From: SZUA-442 sp035461905
Lineage (GTDB): Bacteria; Actinomycetota; Acidimicrobiia; Spongiisociales; UBA5794
Length of the DNA: 64,000 nucleotides
Direction: 5' to 3'
NCBI GenBank assembly: GCA_035461905.1
Contig: DATHUV010000004.1
Location: 36,582 to 100,581 of the forward strand
Under the pieces are notes generated by a model. It was not told the origin of the DNA. It was given only the letters and a program-made list of their open reading frames with translations, and did no database searches. Position numbers and translations under genes: made by a program. Below, in pieces: positions 34,964 to 43,548 of the stretch (position 1 is the stretch's first letter; each line of letters opens with the position of its first letter).

Positions 34964-35848
34964 TCACTCGACATCGGGCCCGTTCAGCTTCCTCGTGACG
35001 AGCCAGTTGACGAAGTCGTATGCGCACTCCGCTCGGTCATCACCCACGTGGCCGCGGTAGCGGATGATGGCTGCATCGAGCTGGGCCCGCGACCACGGTC
35101 CCCTGACCTCACCGGAGTCGGCGAGTGCGGTGACACATTCCTCGAGCGTGAAGCGACCTGCCGTCACCTCACGTCCGACGACGACACCTGCGACCCTCTT
35201 GCCCTCCACACGCATGCGTGCGAGCCGTGCAAGGTCGTCGAGGTCCCGCACGCCGCCAGCGGCGATCACGGGCTCATCGACGATACTGAGCGCCATCTCG
35301 AGGGCTTCGTAGTTCGGAGGCTCCACGAGCGCGTTCCTGCCGACCTCGGAGATCGTGAAGGCGGCGGCGCCCCCGCTCGACAAGTTGATCAAGGTCTCCT
35401 CGAGGTACTCGCCTGTGCGCTCCGTCCACCCCTTGATCCAGATCTCGAGGTCGGGATGCACATCGAGGGCCACGACGATCCGGTGGGGGTGCTTGCGGTT
35501 CAGCTCCCAGAACAGGACCTGATCGATGATCGCCAGGGTTCCGATCACGACCCTCCACGCGCCCATGTTGAGGACCCGTTCGACGTCGACCTGGGATCGA
35601 ACGCCGCCGCCTACCTGAACGGGGACGTTGACCGCCTTGATGATGGCTGCGATCAGGTCGCGGTTCTTGTAGTCACCGTACGCGGCGGCGTCGAGGTCGA
35701 CGATGTGGAGCCTGTCGGCGCCCTTGGCCACCCATCCCTTCGCCCGGTTGACCGGATCGTCGTCGAGCGGTATCGCATCGCTCACGTCTCCGTGCAGGAG
35801 GCGTACGGCTCTTCCATCGAGGATGTTCACACGTGCGTAGAGGTCCAT
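34964..35848 (-). CDS. HisA/HisF-superfamily barrel protein with altered catalytic residues
   Basis: The 294-residue protein is clearly a HisA-like (beta-alpha)8 barrel: LDGRAVRLLHGD, HIVDLDAAAYGD, VQVGGGVRS, VVALDV, VIAAGGVRD. Both phosphate-binding glycine loops are kept. However, residue 8, aspartate in HisA and PriA and required for isomerase chemistry in T. maritima HisA (Asp8), is Asn here (VNILDG). The later D-G-T of the loop (T.I..DGT) reads SEVGRN, so that Asp is Val. D129, matching Asp127, is kept. A 45-50-residue C-terminal extension beyond the usual 241-245 length follows. It may be a clade-specific HisA variant or another enzyme. Starts: ATG 35848 preferred, 35854 possible. No his gene is near. 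Confidence 0.82.
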   Translation of the reverse strand: MDLYARVNILDGRAVRLLHGDVSDAIPLDDDPVNRAKGWVAKGADRLHIVDLDAAAYGDYKNRDLIAAIIKAVNVPVQVGGGVRSQVDVERVLNMGAWRVVIGTLAIIDQVLFWELNRKHPHRIVVALDVHPDLEIWIKGWTERTGEYLEETLINLSSGGAAAFTISEVGRNALVEPPNYEALEMALSIVDEPVIAAGGVRDLDDLARLARMRVEGKRVAGVVVGREVTAGRFTLEECVTALADSGEVRGPWSRAQLDAAIIRYRGHVGDDRAECAYDFVNWLVTRKLNGPDVE

Positions 35849-35904
35849 GCCCACAACCTACCCGACCACGGATCGCTCCGGTACTTGGATGTCCAGAACG
35901 AGGA

Positions 35905-36027
35905 AGGTGGCTCCTTCGAACGACCTTGAAGGAGCCACCTCCGAGGCAAACCTCGGGGGTGGGGTGGAGAATGGGACTCCACCCCACCCTCTCCCGCAGC
36001 TCGGCACCGAACCCCTGAAAGGTGCCG
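35905..36027. other. Array of four consecutive perfect stem-loops (structured intergenic region)
   Basis: The 364-base gap 35849-36212 between the HisA-like gene and infA has no convincing gene. It holds, in order, four hairpins: arms 35905-35917 / 35928-35940 (13 bp, ten-base loop), 35941-35946 / 35951-35956 (6 bp, CAAA loop), 35957-35969 / 35977-35989 (13 bp, seven-base loop) and 36002-36008 / 36021-36027 (7 bp, twelve-base loop). An imperfect fifth (36032-36064) and a small one at 36181-36197 follow. On the minus strand they would be the infA 3' UTR and HisA-like 5' leader. They have no T-tracts. Function unknown: small RNA, leader element or repetitive extragenic sequence. Confidence 0.6.
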
Positions 36028-36212
36028 TGTTCCGCTCGCGCTGCGAGGTGGGAATCAGCGAACGGAGGAGACGTGCTGGCGGCACACCCGCTCTCTGACA
36101 ATGGGAACCCTACGAGGCGAGTGTGAACCGAGCATGACCGGGAGGCGACCTCGGGATGATTCCTCGGTCGGAGAGAAGGGAGCGAGTCGAGCTCGCTGGA
36201 TCCGAGGGGATG

Positions 36213-36449
36213 TCAGCGATAGCGCCAGACGATGCGGCCCATCGATGGGTCGTAGGCGGAGACGTCGACCTCGACGGCGTCGCCGGGGATGATTCGAATC
36301 ATGCGACCTTTGCGCATCTTCCCCGAGGCGCGTGCGGTCACCTCGTGGCCCGTCTCGAGCTTCACCCGAAACGTTGCGTTCGGGAGCGTCTCGACGACGA
36401 CCCCTTTGGCCCTGAAATAATCGTCCTTGCCTGCGATGAGCGTCTCCAA
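36213..36449 (-). CDS. infA: Translation initiation factor IF-1
   Basis: The 78-residue protein has the IF-1 OB fold: VVVETLPNATFRVKLETGHEV, then SGKMRKGRMIRIIPGDAVEVDVS and YDPSMGRIVWRYR, matching the conserved LPN.MFRV, SGKMR, IR..PGD and YD...GRI.YR. It differs from typical actinobacterial IF-1 in lacking the MAKKD start (here METLIAGKDDYFRAK) and in one extra residue after KMR. It is not beside rpmJ/rpsM/rpoA, so it may be a stand-alone infA, or the second copy common in actinobacteria. On its strand it precedes the structured gap. Confidence 0.88.
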   Translation of the reverse strand: METLIAGKDDYFRAKGVVVETLPNATFRVKLETGHEVTARASGKMRKGRMIRIIPGDAVEVDVSAYDPSMGRIVWRYR

Positions 36450-36533
36450 TCGGTTCGGCGCGTCACACCGGTGTCACGCGCCGCTCGGATAGCCGAATCG
36501 TAGCGGTGCCCACGCCGTCACGGCACTCGGGCG

Positions 36534-37454
36534 TCAGGCGAGGAGGTCATTCGGCACCATGCCGATGATCCGGCCCGATCCATCGATCACCGGGATGGGA
36601 GAGCCGTCGAAGAACGCTCGAACGTCCTCCACGGCCTCGACCGGCTCGGCCGCATCGACCGAGACGGGAGGATGCATCACGTCGCTCATGGTCAACGCCT
36701 CGTCAGCGTCGTCCAACTCATCGGCACGCACCACGCCCACGAGCATGCCATGGTCGGCGACCGCCACCACCGAATGGCGGATCACCCGCCGTGCGTCCGC
36801 TACGGACATCTGGGGGCCGACGATCGACTCATGATCGTCGGCGGCTACATGGAAACAACGCGCCGGAGCCGACCGCACGACGAGGACGCCCGATGGCGCA
36901 GAGACCGTGAGCCGATGCCCGGGACCGTAGATCTGTCGTTGGAACCACGATCCTCCGGGAGCGCCGACGACGAGCAGGGTGGTGGGATCGAGGTCTTCGA
37001 CGAGCTTGACAGCACTGTCGCCAAGCACGGCATTCGTCTCGAGGGAAGCGTAAGGACGCGTGAGTTCCCGAAGTCGGGCCAGCGTGGCATCGTGCTCCTC
37101 ATCCGATCGATACACGGATGACGCGACAACGGGGACCGCCATTGTCGTTCCGAGCCGAGCGGCGACGGCGACGGCGAACGGGGAGTGGGGGCCTTCACCG
37201 ACCGCCACGGCGATTCGCTCGACCGACGCGACCTCGACCGATTGGGGCACGACGACGGGAACGAGGTCGAAGCTTGTGAGTTTGCGGGTCACGACGGCAT
37301 CGACGCGACCGTTGATGCAGGTCGCACGTAGGTCCCCCTCGATCCGCATGGCGCGTCCGCCTGCGAGGAGGTCTGCGACATCGGCGCATCCGACGCCCCG
37401 CGTCCACGCAACGCGCTGGAGTGCTGCATTGTTCGGCACGGGCCGGTCGCTCAT
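36534..37454 (-). CDS. Universal-stress-protein-like domain fused to a CBS-pair domain
   Basis: The 306-residue protein has a UspA-like Rossmann domain at about residues 75-195 (RIAVAVGEGPHSPFAVAVAARL, LLVVGAPGGSWFQRQ, APSGVLVVRSAP), then a CBS pair at about 215-305 (GPQMSVADARRVIR, VVAVADHGMLVGVVRADEL, PPVSVDAAEPVE, IPVIDGSGRIIGMVP). CBS pairs bind adenosine nucleotides. The N-terminal 70 residues are unlike either and not recognised. It is 12 bases downstream of the tandem Usp gene, forming a regulator-Usp-Usp operon. Confidence 0.82.
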   Translation of the reverse strand: MSDRPVPNNAALQRVAWTRGVGCADVADLLAGGRAMRIEGDLRATCINGRVDAVVTRKLTSFDLVPVVVPQSVEVASVERIAVAVGEGPHSPFAVAVAARLGTTMAVPVVASSVYRSDEEHDATLARLRELTRPYASLETNAVLGDSAVKLVEDLDPTTLLVVGAPGGSWFQRQIYGPGHRLTVSAPSGVLVVRSAPARCFHVAADDHESIVGPQMSVADARRVIRHSVVAVADHGMLVGVVRADELDDADEALTMSDVMHPPVSVDAAEPVEAVEDVRAFFDGSPIPVIDGSGRIIGMVPNDLLA

Positions 37455-37466
37455 GTCAATACTCGA

Positions 37467-38399
37467 TCAGGCATCAACGGGCGTCTCGAAGCCCGCTGGC
37501 TTCACTGCGAGCACCGGTACGTCGATGGTTCCGAGCAGCTGTTCGGCCGTGTTCCCGACGAACATGCCTTTGAGGCCCGCTCGAGCGATGGTTCCCATCA
37601 CGACGACGCCCGGCCGGATGGCTTCGAGCGCTTTCGGTACGACGACGCCAGCCTCTCCGCGTTCCAGGTGGATCTGCACCTCGACGCCGTCGTCCGGGAG
37701 AAAGGCCATCAGCTGGTCCAACCGATCGTTCGCATGGCGATACGCCTCTCCCGCCATCGAGTCCACTTGTTCGGAAGGCAGACGGTATCGGCCGCGCCGC
37801 ATCAGCGACTCTCCCTCGAGCCTCCACGCGTGGATCACATGGAGGATTCCCCCCTGCACCGACGCAAGCGATGATCCGAGGTCGAGCAGGGTCACATCGA
37901 GCGAATCCGGCCCGACGTCGCCATCAAACGGACCCACGGCGACGGCCACATCCGGACCGAGGGTGGCGTCCTCCGTCTCGACCCACACGGGGACGGGGCA
38001 CTTCCGCAGGAGATGCATCGCCATGGACGATCCGGCGAGGCCCATGCGACGCGACGAAACGTCTGTTCCGACAACCACGAGGTCGTGGCTACCACGGATG
38101 ACCCTTCGGATCACCTCGATGAAACCGATACCCGCGGAAACGACCACATCCACCGGAATGTCAGCGATCGATGATGCGAGAACCTCCAGTTCGTCGCGGC
38201 GCGCACGAATCAGGTGGGCATGCAGGTCGAAGTCCCCAGCACTCCCGACGGGGGACGACTCGGGCCCGGCCACATCAACAACGTCGAACACGGTGAGGCG
38301 CGCATCGCTTCTCCTCGCGAGATCGGTCGCATGGTCGAGGAGCGGTGTCGGGTCGATGTCAGCGCTCGCCACGACGAGCAGGTTCTTGAAGCGCTTCAC
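37467..38399 (-). CDS. Tandem universal stress protein (UspE-like)
   Basis: The 310-residue soluble protein has two UspA domains. The first (residues about 3-140) starts FKNLLVVASADIDP and ends with HDLVVVGTDVSSRR, MGLAGSSMAMHLLRKCPVPV. The second (about 150-300) has VAVAVGPFDGD and VVVMGTIARAGLKGMFVGNTAEQLL. The G-2x-G-9x-G-type nucleotide loop is partly kept. UspE-type tandem proteins respond to stress or starvation. It overlaps the upstream HTH gene by four bases (ATGA). Confidence 0.88.
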   Translation of the reverse strand: MKRFKNLLVVASADIDPTPLLDHATDLARRSDARLTVFDVVDVAGPESSPVGSAGDFDLHAHLIRARRDELEVLASSIADIPVDVVVSAGIGFIEVIRRVIRGSHDLVVVGTDVSSRRMGLAGSSMAMHLLRKCPVPVWVETEDATLGPDVAVAVGPFDGDVGPDSLDVTLLDLGSSLASVQGGILHVIHAWRLEGESLMRRGRYRLPSEQVDSMAGEAYRHANDRLDQLMAFLPDDGVEVQIHLERGEAGVVVPKALEAIRPGVVVMGTIARAGLKGMFVGNTAEQLLGTIDVPVLAVKPAGFETPVDA

Positions 38400-38710
38400 G
38401 AGGATCGTCCGGTCTCGGTGAGGAGGAGCGCGTCCGGCACGAGATCCATGAAGTCGATGTGGTGTTCCATCGGATGCGAGGAGCGACTCCGATCGTGGAT
38501 CTGGTAGTGATTGCGCCGTCCGACGCGCTCGTGGGAAATGAACCCTGCCGCCTCGAGCTCCGAAACGATGCGGTGAGCTGCGCGCTCGGTGATCCCCGAT
38601 CGTTCAGCGATCTCACGCATCCGAAGCGTCGGCTGTGCAGCGATGCACAACAGCACGTGGGCGTGATTCGTGAGGAGTGTCCACCCCCCCGATTGTGGCT
38701 GCTCGTCCAT
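38396..38710 (-). CDS. Winged helix-turn-helix transcriptional regulator
   Basis: The 104-residue protein is a MarR/ArsR-like winged helix: HAHVLLCIAAQPTLRMREIAERSGITERAAHRIVSELEAAGFISHERVGRRNHYQIH is read in pieces, with the recognition helix in GITERAAHRIVSELE and the wing in RVGRRNHYQI. The short C-terminal tail (HHIDFMDLVPDALLL) may dimerise. No ligand-binding cysteine or sensor is visible. As the first gene of the operon with the two Usp genes it probably controls its own transcript. ATG 38710 faces a 323-base divergent gap ahead of mrpA. Confidence 0.85.
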   Translation of the reverse strand: MDEQPQSGGWTLLTNHAHVLLCIAAQPTLRMREIAERSGITERAAHRIVSELEAAGFISHERVGRRNHYQIHDRSRSSHPMEHHIDFMDLVPDALLLTETGRSS

Positions 38711-39033
38711 CTCGTTTCCTCGGAACCCTTGCGTGTGATGAGTGTCTTCGTTTGCATGAAACCGATGACAGTGGTCTACCGGGTCAGCCTACCCGGATCC
38801 ACGGCGGGCGCAACGGCTGTCGCAGGCGTCGATCGGGACGCCCCACACGGTGCTCCGTCGAGCTCCCTGTACCGACACGGTACCCACCGCCACCGGTCTC
38901 GCTTACCATCGGTCCCGGCTGCGCCGGGGAGTCCCCACCGAGGCCCCGGGTCCGATCGGTACCGGGGATCTCGGAAGTGCGCGGTCGTCGATCCCACAGG
39001 CACAGGCGACAGCAGGCAGAACCACACCCGCCA
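38711..39033. promoter_or_regulatory. Divergent intergenic region between HTH-Usp operon and mrp operon
   Basis: This 323-base stretch holds no gene I can support, although reading frames run through it. It must contain two divergent promoters. Short palindromes are visible: CCGGGT/ACCCGG at 38779-38796 and GTACC/GGTAC at 38869-38883, both close to perfect but short. The strand-specific roles are unknown. Confidence 0.4.
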
Positions 39034-41298
39034 ATGACACTCACGATCTCGATCGCAGGCTACTTCGTCATCGCGGCGCTGGTTTGGGCGCTGGGTGGTC
39101 GGCTCGGTCGCGGCAACACGGTGGTCGCATCCCTTCCCTATGCACTCCAGCTCATCCTCGTCGGAACGCTCTGGTCCTCGCGCACCGACACGGATGTGCA
39201 GGTCATCGATTGGATCCCGTCCCTCGGGGTCGCGATCGGCATCCGCGTCGACACACTGACCTTGCTGCTCACCGCGGTCGTTGCGGGCATCGGCCTGCTC
39301 ATCGTCGTCTACACCGACCGATACTTCGCTGACCATGCCCGCCGCGGGAGGTTCCTTGCGCTCATGTCCGTGTTCACGGCGGGCATGGCGGGGATCGTCG
39401 CGTCCGATGAGATCTTCGGCCTCTTCGTGTTCTGGGAGGTCACTACGGTCGCGTCCTACCTGCTGATCGGATTCGACGACGAGCTTGCCTCTGCGCGTTC
39501 AGCTGCCCTCCAGGCGGTGCTCGTCACCACCGCAGGAGGGCTCGCCATGCTCGCCGGATTCGTCATCCTCGCCACCGAGGCCGGCACGACGAGCATCACG
39601 TCCCTCGTGGATGCTCCGCCCACGGGAACGGCGGTCACCATCGCCCTCTGCCTCGTCTTCCTCGGTGCGTTCACCAAGTCCGCCCAGTTCCCGTTCCACT
39701 TCTGGTTGCCCGGCGCGATGGCGGCCCCGACCCCGGCTTCTGCGTACCTCCACTCGGCGACGATGGTCAAGGCGGGGATCGTGCTCCTCCTGTTCCTCGC
39801 TCCGGGATTCGCCGACACAACGCTCTGGCTGTGGCTCGTGACCGGGACAGGACTGGTGACGATGGTCGTCGGCGCGGTCGTTGCGCTTCGACAGCACGAC
39901 CTCAAGCTGTTGCTGGCATACGGAACCGTCAGCCAGCTCGGATTCATGATGGCCCTCATCGGCCTCGGATACACGGCAGCGGCCCTCGCCGTTCTGATCG
40001 CTCACTCCTTGTTCAAGGCCGCCCTCTTCCTCGTGACCGGCGTCGTGGACAAGGTCTCAGGCACCCGCGACGTGCGCACGTTGACCGGGGTGGGTGACCG
40101 CTATCGGCTTCTCGGCACCATTGGTGCCATCGCGGCAGCATCCATGGCGGGGGTGCCGCCGCTCCTCGGATTCGTGGCGAAGGAGGCGGCGTTCGACTCG
40201 CTGATCGCTGACGGGGCATGGGTCGCGCTGGCAACGATCGCAGCTGCCTCCGTCCTCACGGTGACATACGCGGCGCAGTGGTGGCTCGGCGCATTCGGGC
40301 GCAATCCCCTGGCCGAACCGCTCGACCTCCGTCCCGCATATCCGCTCATGGTGGCCCCGCCAGCGATCCTCGCGGCAGCGACCGTCCTCCTGGGTTTGAG
40401 CCCGGGCCGGCTCGGAACCGCCGTGTCCGACGCCGCAGGGCAGTCCTTCAAACTCGTTCTCTGGCCGGGGCTCAAGCCGGCGCTCGCCCTCTCGGCGATC
40501 GTGCTGATCGCAGGGCTCGCTGTGTTCATGGCGATCCTGTCAAGGGGGATCGATTCCCTGCCGACGGCAGCACAGCTCCGCATCCCCACCGGTGCCGGGA
40601 TCTATCAGGCGAGCCTGCGGGGCCTCAACGCGACGGCCGATCTGGTCACGGGTATCGTGCAAACCGGATCGCTCCCGATCTACCTCGCGATCATCGTCAC
40701 GTCCGTGCTCTTCATACCCGCGGTGACGTGGGCCTTCGCCGACACGGCTCCACTCACCCTTCCGGTTCTGAACGGCCCAGCTGAGGTCGTGCTCGGTGGC
40801 GTGGCCATGGCCGGAGCGATTGCAGCCACCAGGGCACAGCGGCGAATGGCTGCCGCCCTGCTCCTCGGAGTCGTCGGCTACGCCCTCGCGGGCATCTTCG
40901 TCGTGTTCTCGGCTCCCGACCTCGCAATGACCCAGCTCCTCATCGAGACCCTGACGATCGCCCTCTTCGCGCTCGTTCTCGTCAAGCTCCCTCGGTTCTT
41001 CGGGCGGGACACGGGGTCGCTCCCACAAGCGACCAGGGTCGCGGTTGCCGTGTTCGCGGGCCTGGTCGTGACCGCAGGGGCACTCATCACGACCACCGTC
41101 GAACCCGATCGATCCCTGACCCGGATCTACGTCCAGGAGGCCCCTGCGGCGGGGGGCAACAACGTCGTCAACATCATCCTCACCAACTTCCGCGCCCTCG
41201 ACACACTCGGCGAGATCACGGTCCTCGCCGCCGCGGGAATCGGCATCTCGGCCCTTGTCCTCTCGGTGGCCAAGCGCAGGGACGAGGGCCCATCGTGA
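39034..41298 (+). CDS. mrpA: Mrp-type Na+/H+ antiporter subunit A
   Basis: The 754-residue, roughly 20-helix protein is related to NuoL/ND5 and pumps protons and cations in the Mrp complex. Family segments include FVFWEVTTVASYLLIGFDDELASA, FPFHFWLPGAMAAPTPASAYLHSATMVKAG with the channel His and Lys, and HSLFKAALFLVTG. The C-terminal part (FRALDTLGEITVLAAAGIGI) is the MrpA-specific extension homologous to MrpB. ATG 39034 has no clear ribosome site. It is the first gene of mrpABCDFG; each next gene overlaps by four bases. Confidence 0.96.
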   Translation: MTLTISIAGYFVIAALVWALGGRLGRGNTVVASLPYALQLILVGTLWSSRTDTDVQVIDWIPSLGVAIGIRVDTLTLLLTAVVAGIGLLIVVYTDRYFADHARRGRFLALMSVFTAGMAGIVASDEIFGLFVFWEVTTVASYLLIGFDDELASARSAALQAVLVTTAGGLAMLAGFVILATEAGTTSITSLVDAPPTGTAVTIALCLVFLGAFTKSAQFPFHFWLPGAMAAPTPASAYLHSATMVKAGIVLLLFLAPGFADTTLWLWLVTGTGLVTMVVGAVVALRQHDLKLLLAYGTVSQLGFMMALIGLGYTAAALAVLIAHSLFKAALFLVTGVVDKVSGTRDVRTLTGVGDRYRLLGTIGAIAAASMAGVPPLLGFVAKEAAFDSLIADGAWVALATIAAASVLTVTYAAQWWLGAFGRNPLAEPLDLRPAYPLMVAPPAILAAATVLLGLSPGRLGTAVSDAAGQSFKLVLWPGLKPALALSAIVLIAGLAVFMAILSRGIDSLPTAAQLRIPTGAGIYQASLRGLNATADLVTGIVQTGSLPIYLAIIVTSVLFIPAVTWAFADTAPLTLPVLNGPAEVVLGGVAMAGAIAATRAQRRMAAALLLGVVGYALAGIFVVFSAPDLAMTQLLIETLTIALFALVLVKLPRFFGRDTGSLPQATRVAVAVFAGLVVTAGALITTTVEPDRSLTRIYVQEAPAAGGNNVVNIILTNFRALDTLGEITVLAAAGIGISALVLSVAKRRDEGPS

Positions 41299-41723
41299 AC
41301 ATCCGCCCATCACCCCTTCTCGCCACGGGTACCCGCACGATGGTCCCGACCCTCCTGCTCTTCTCGATCTACCTCGTCGTCGTCGGTCATGACGTACCGG
41401 GAGGCGGATTCGCAGGAGGGCTCATCGCATCGGCGGCCCTGTTGTTGGTGTTCCTCTCGTTCGGCGCCCGCGGGCTTCGGAAGTTCCTGCCGATCGATCC
41501 CGAGACGATGATCGGGGTGAGTCTCGGCATTGCGATCCTCGCCGGTCTCGTCGGCCTGTTCGTCGAGGGAACATTCCTCACCTACACGTACGAAGCCGTC
41601 ACCGTCCCCCTCATCGGAGAGATCAAACTGTCCTCGCTGTTGCTCTTCGATCTCGGTGTCTATGGCGTCGTCGTCGGGCTCATCGCCACAGCGACGTTGC
41701 GCCTGGGATCGGAGCGGCCATGA
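41295..41723 (+). CDS. mrpB: Mrp antiporter subunit B
   Basis: The 142-residue protein has about four helices and the MrpB motif HDVPGGGFAGGLIASAALLL. GTG 41295 overlaps the mrpA stop (GTGA). Required with A, C and D for antiport in characterised Mrp complexes. Confidence 0.94.
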   Translation: MNIRPSPLLATGTRTMVPTLLLFSIYLVVVGHDVPGGGFAGGLIASAALLLVFLSFGARGLRKFLPIDPETMIGVSLGIAILAGLVGLFVEGTFLTYTYEAVTVPLIGEIKLSSLLLFDLGVYGVVVGLIATATLRLGSERP

Positions 41724-42079
41724 CGTGGGTCATCGCGATCACCGCAGGGGTCCTGTTCGCTGCGGGCACCTACCTGATCCTCCAGAAGCTCCTGACCCGC
41801 ATCGTCGTCGGCCTCGGCCTGATCGGTCACAGCGCGAACCTGATCATCCTCGGGTCCGGCGACCCCGCAGGTGCTCCGCCCGTCATCGAGGAGGGCGTCA
41901 GCGGGCCGTATGCCGATCCGCTCGAGCAGGCGCTCGTGCTCACGGCGATCGTGATCACCTTCGGGATCACGGCGTTCCTCCTTGCGCTGGCATACCGAAC
42001 CTCGACCGAGCAGGGCTCTGACGAGGTCGAGGACGACATCGAGGACCTGAGGATCGCCAGGCGGGGCGACGCATCATGA
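41720..42079 (+). CDS. mrpC: Mrp antiporter subunit C (NuoK-like)
   Basis: The 119-residue, three-helix protein is homologous to NuoK. Its core reads GTYLILQKLLTRIVVGLGLIGHSANLIIL, then the VLTAIVITFGITAFLLALAYR end, typical of MrpC. ATG 41720 overlaps the mrpB stop. The C-terminal tail is acidic (DEVEDDIEDLRI). Confidence 0.94.
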   Translation: MTWVIAITAGVLFAAGTYLILQKLLTRIVVGLGLIGHSANLIILGSGDPAGAPPVIEEGVSGPYADPLEQALVLTAIVITFGITAFLLALAYRTSTEQGSDEVEDDIEDLRIARRGDAS

Positions 42080-43548
42080 CGACGATGGCCACCCTGCCGA
42101 TCATCATCCCCCTCGTCGCCGCAGCGTCGACCCTGGTCGTCTTTCGCAGCCTGACTGCGCAGCGGGTGATCGGACTCAGCGCGTCCGCGGCGTCGGCTGC
42201 CATCGCACTGTGGCTCGTGGCGACGGTCGACAAAGAAGGCCCGATCGTCGTCGAGGTCGGCGGATGGGCACCCCCGGTCGGCATCGCCCTCGTCGCCGAC
42301 CGCCTGGCCGTCCTCCTGCTCGCGACGTCGACCATCGCCCTGCTCGCAGTCCTCGTCTACGCGGTCAGCCAGCGCTCGACCGACGAGGAGTTCAACGGAT
42401 TCCATGCCGTATACCAGATGCTTGCCGCAGGTGTCGCCCTGTCGCTCCTCACCGGCGACCTCTTCACCCTGTTCGTGGCGTTCGAGATCATGCTCACATC
42501 GAGCTACGTGCTCCTCACCCATCGGGCGACCGGCGGTGAGACGCGGGCCACGATCAGCTACGTGGTCATCGGCCTCGTGGCGTCCGTCCTCCTGCTCACG
42601 ACCATCGGCTTGTTGTACTCGGTGACGGGCACGGTGAACATCGCGGACCTCATCGTGAAGCTCGATGAGGTCCCATCGGGATTGCGGACCGGGCTCGGCT
42701 GGCTGCTGTTCATGGTGTTCGGCATCAAGGCGGCGATCTTCCCACTGTTCTTCTGGTTGCCGGATTCGTACCCCCTCGCCCCTACGCCCGTGACCGCCCT
42801 TTTCGCCGGTCTGTTGACCAAGATCGGCGTCTACGCGATCGTTCGAACCCAGGTCCTGCTCTTTCCGAGCGACGGCCCCGTGACCTTGATGCTCGTGATC
42901 GCCGGCCTCACCATGGTCGTCGGGGTCCTCGGCGCCATCGCACAGAAGGACATCAAGCGCATCCTGTCGTTCCACATCGTGAGCCAGATCGGCTACATGA
43001 TCATGGGACTCGGGTTCTTCACCGTCGCCGGCGTGACGGCCACGATCGTGTTCATCGTGCACCAGATCATCGTCAAGGCCTCGCTGTTCCTCGTCGGAGG
43101 GCTCGTCGAGGAGTCCGAGGGCACGGGGGCGATCGACAAGGTCGACGGCGTCGCCGGTCGGTCCCCGCTGATCGCGATCCTCTTCCTCCCCGCTGCCCTC
43201 AGCCTTGCCGGGTTCCCGCCGTTCTCGGGATTCGTCGGCAAACTCGCACTGGTCGAGGCGGGATTCGAATCAGGGGCATGGGCCATCGTCGGCGTCTCAC
43301 TGTTCGCAAGCGTCCTCACCCTGTTCTCCATGACCAAGATCTGGTCGGGGATCTTCTGGGGAAAGCCCAGAGACACCCGACCTGCTCGATTCCCCCCAGG
43401 AATGGCCCTCGCCACCGGATCGCTGGTCATCGTCGGCATCGTCATCGCGATCGGTGCACAGCCCCTGATCGACTACGCGGGACGCGCGGCCACGGACCTG
43501 ATGACGGAGGGTGCGTACGGTGAGATGGTGCTGGGGGTGGGCCGATGA
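42076..43548 (+). CDS. mrpD: Mrp antiporter subunit D (NuoN/NuoM-like)
   Basis: The 490-residue polytopic protein is an antiporter-like subunit. Proton-path segments are FVAFEIMLTSSYVLLTHRA, IKAAIFPLFFWLPDSYPLAPTPVTALFAGLLTKIG with Lys and charged residues, and HIVSQIGYMIMGLG. The VHQIIVKASLFLVGG segment carries the second conserved Lys. Length and order fit MrpD. ATG 42076 overlaps the mrpC stop by four bases. Confidence 0.96.
   Translation: MTTMATLPIIIPLVAAASTLVVFRSLTAQRVIGLSASAASAAIALWLVATVDKEGPIVVEVGGWAPPVGIALVADRLAVLLLATSTIALLAVLVYAVSQRSTDEEFNGFHAVYQMLAAGVALSLLTGDLFTLFVAFEIMLTSSYVLLTHRATGGETRATISYVVIGLVASVLLLTTIGLLYSVTGTVNIADLIVKLDEVPSGLRTGLGWLLFMVFGIKAAIFPLFFWLPDSYPLAPTPVTALFAGLLTKIGVYAIVRTQVLLFPSDGPVTLMLVIAGLTMVVGVLGAIAQKDIKRILSFHIVSQIGYMIMGLGFFTVAGVTATIVFIVHQIIVKASLFLVGGLVEESEGTGAIDKVDGVAGRSPLIAILFLPAALSLAGFPPFSGFVGKLALVEAGFESGAWAIVGVSLFASVLTLFSMTKIWSGIFWGKPRDTRPARFPPGMALATGSLVIVGIVIAIGAQPLIDYAGRAATDLMTEGAYGEMVLGVGR

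Noticed and set aside
35673..36101. Short frames running through the hairpin region on both strands.
   Set aside because: They cross the stem arms and read as low-complexity Pro/Gly/Arg sequence with no ribosome site or homology that I recognise.
38677..39033. Upstream extension of mrpA (119 extra codons).
   Set aside because: It reads as Pro/Arg-rich non-membrane sequence that runs into the divergent promoter region; MrpA begins at ATG 39034.
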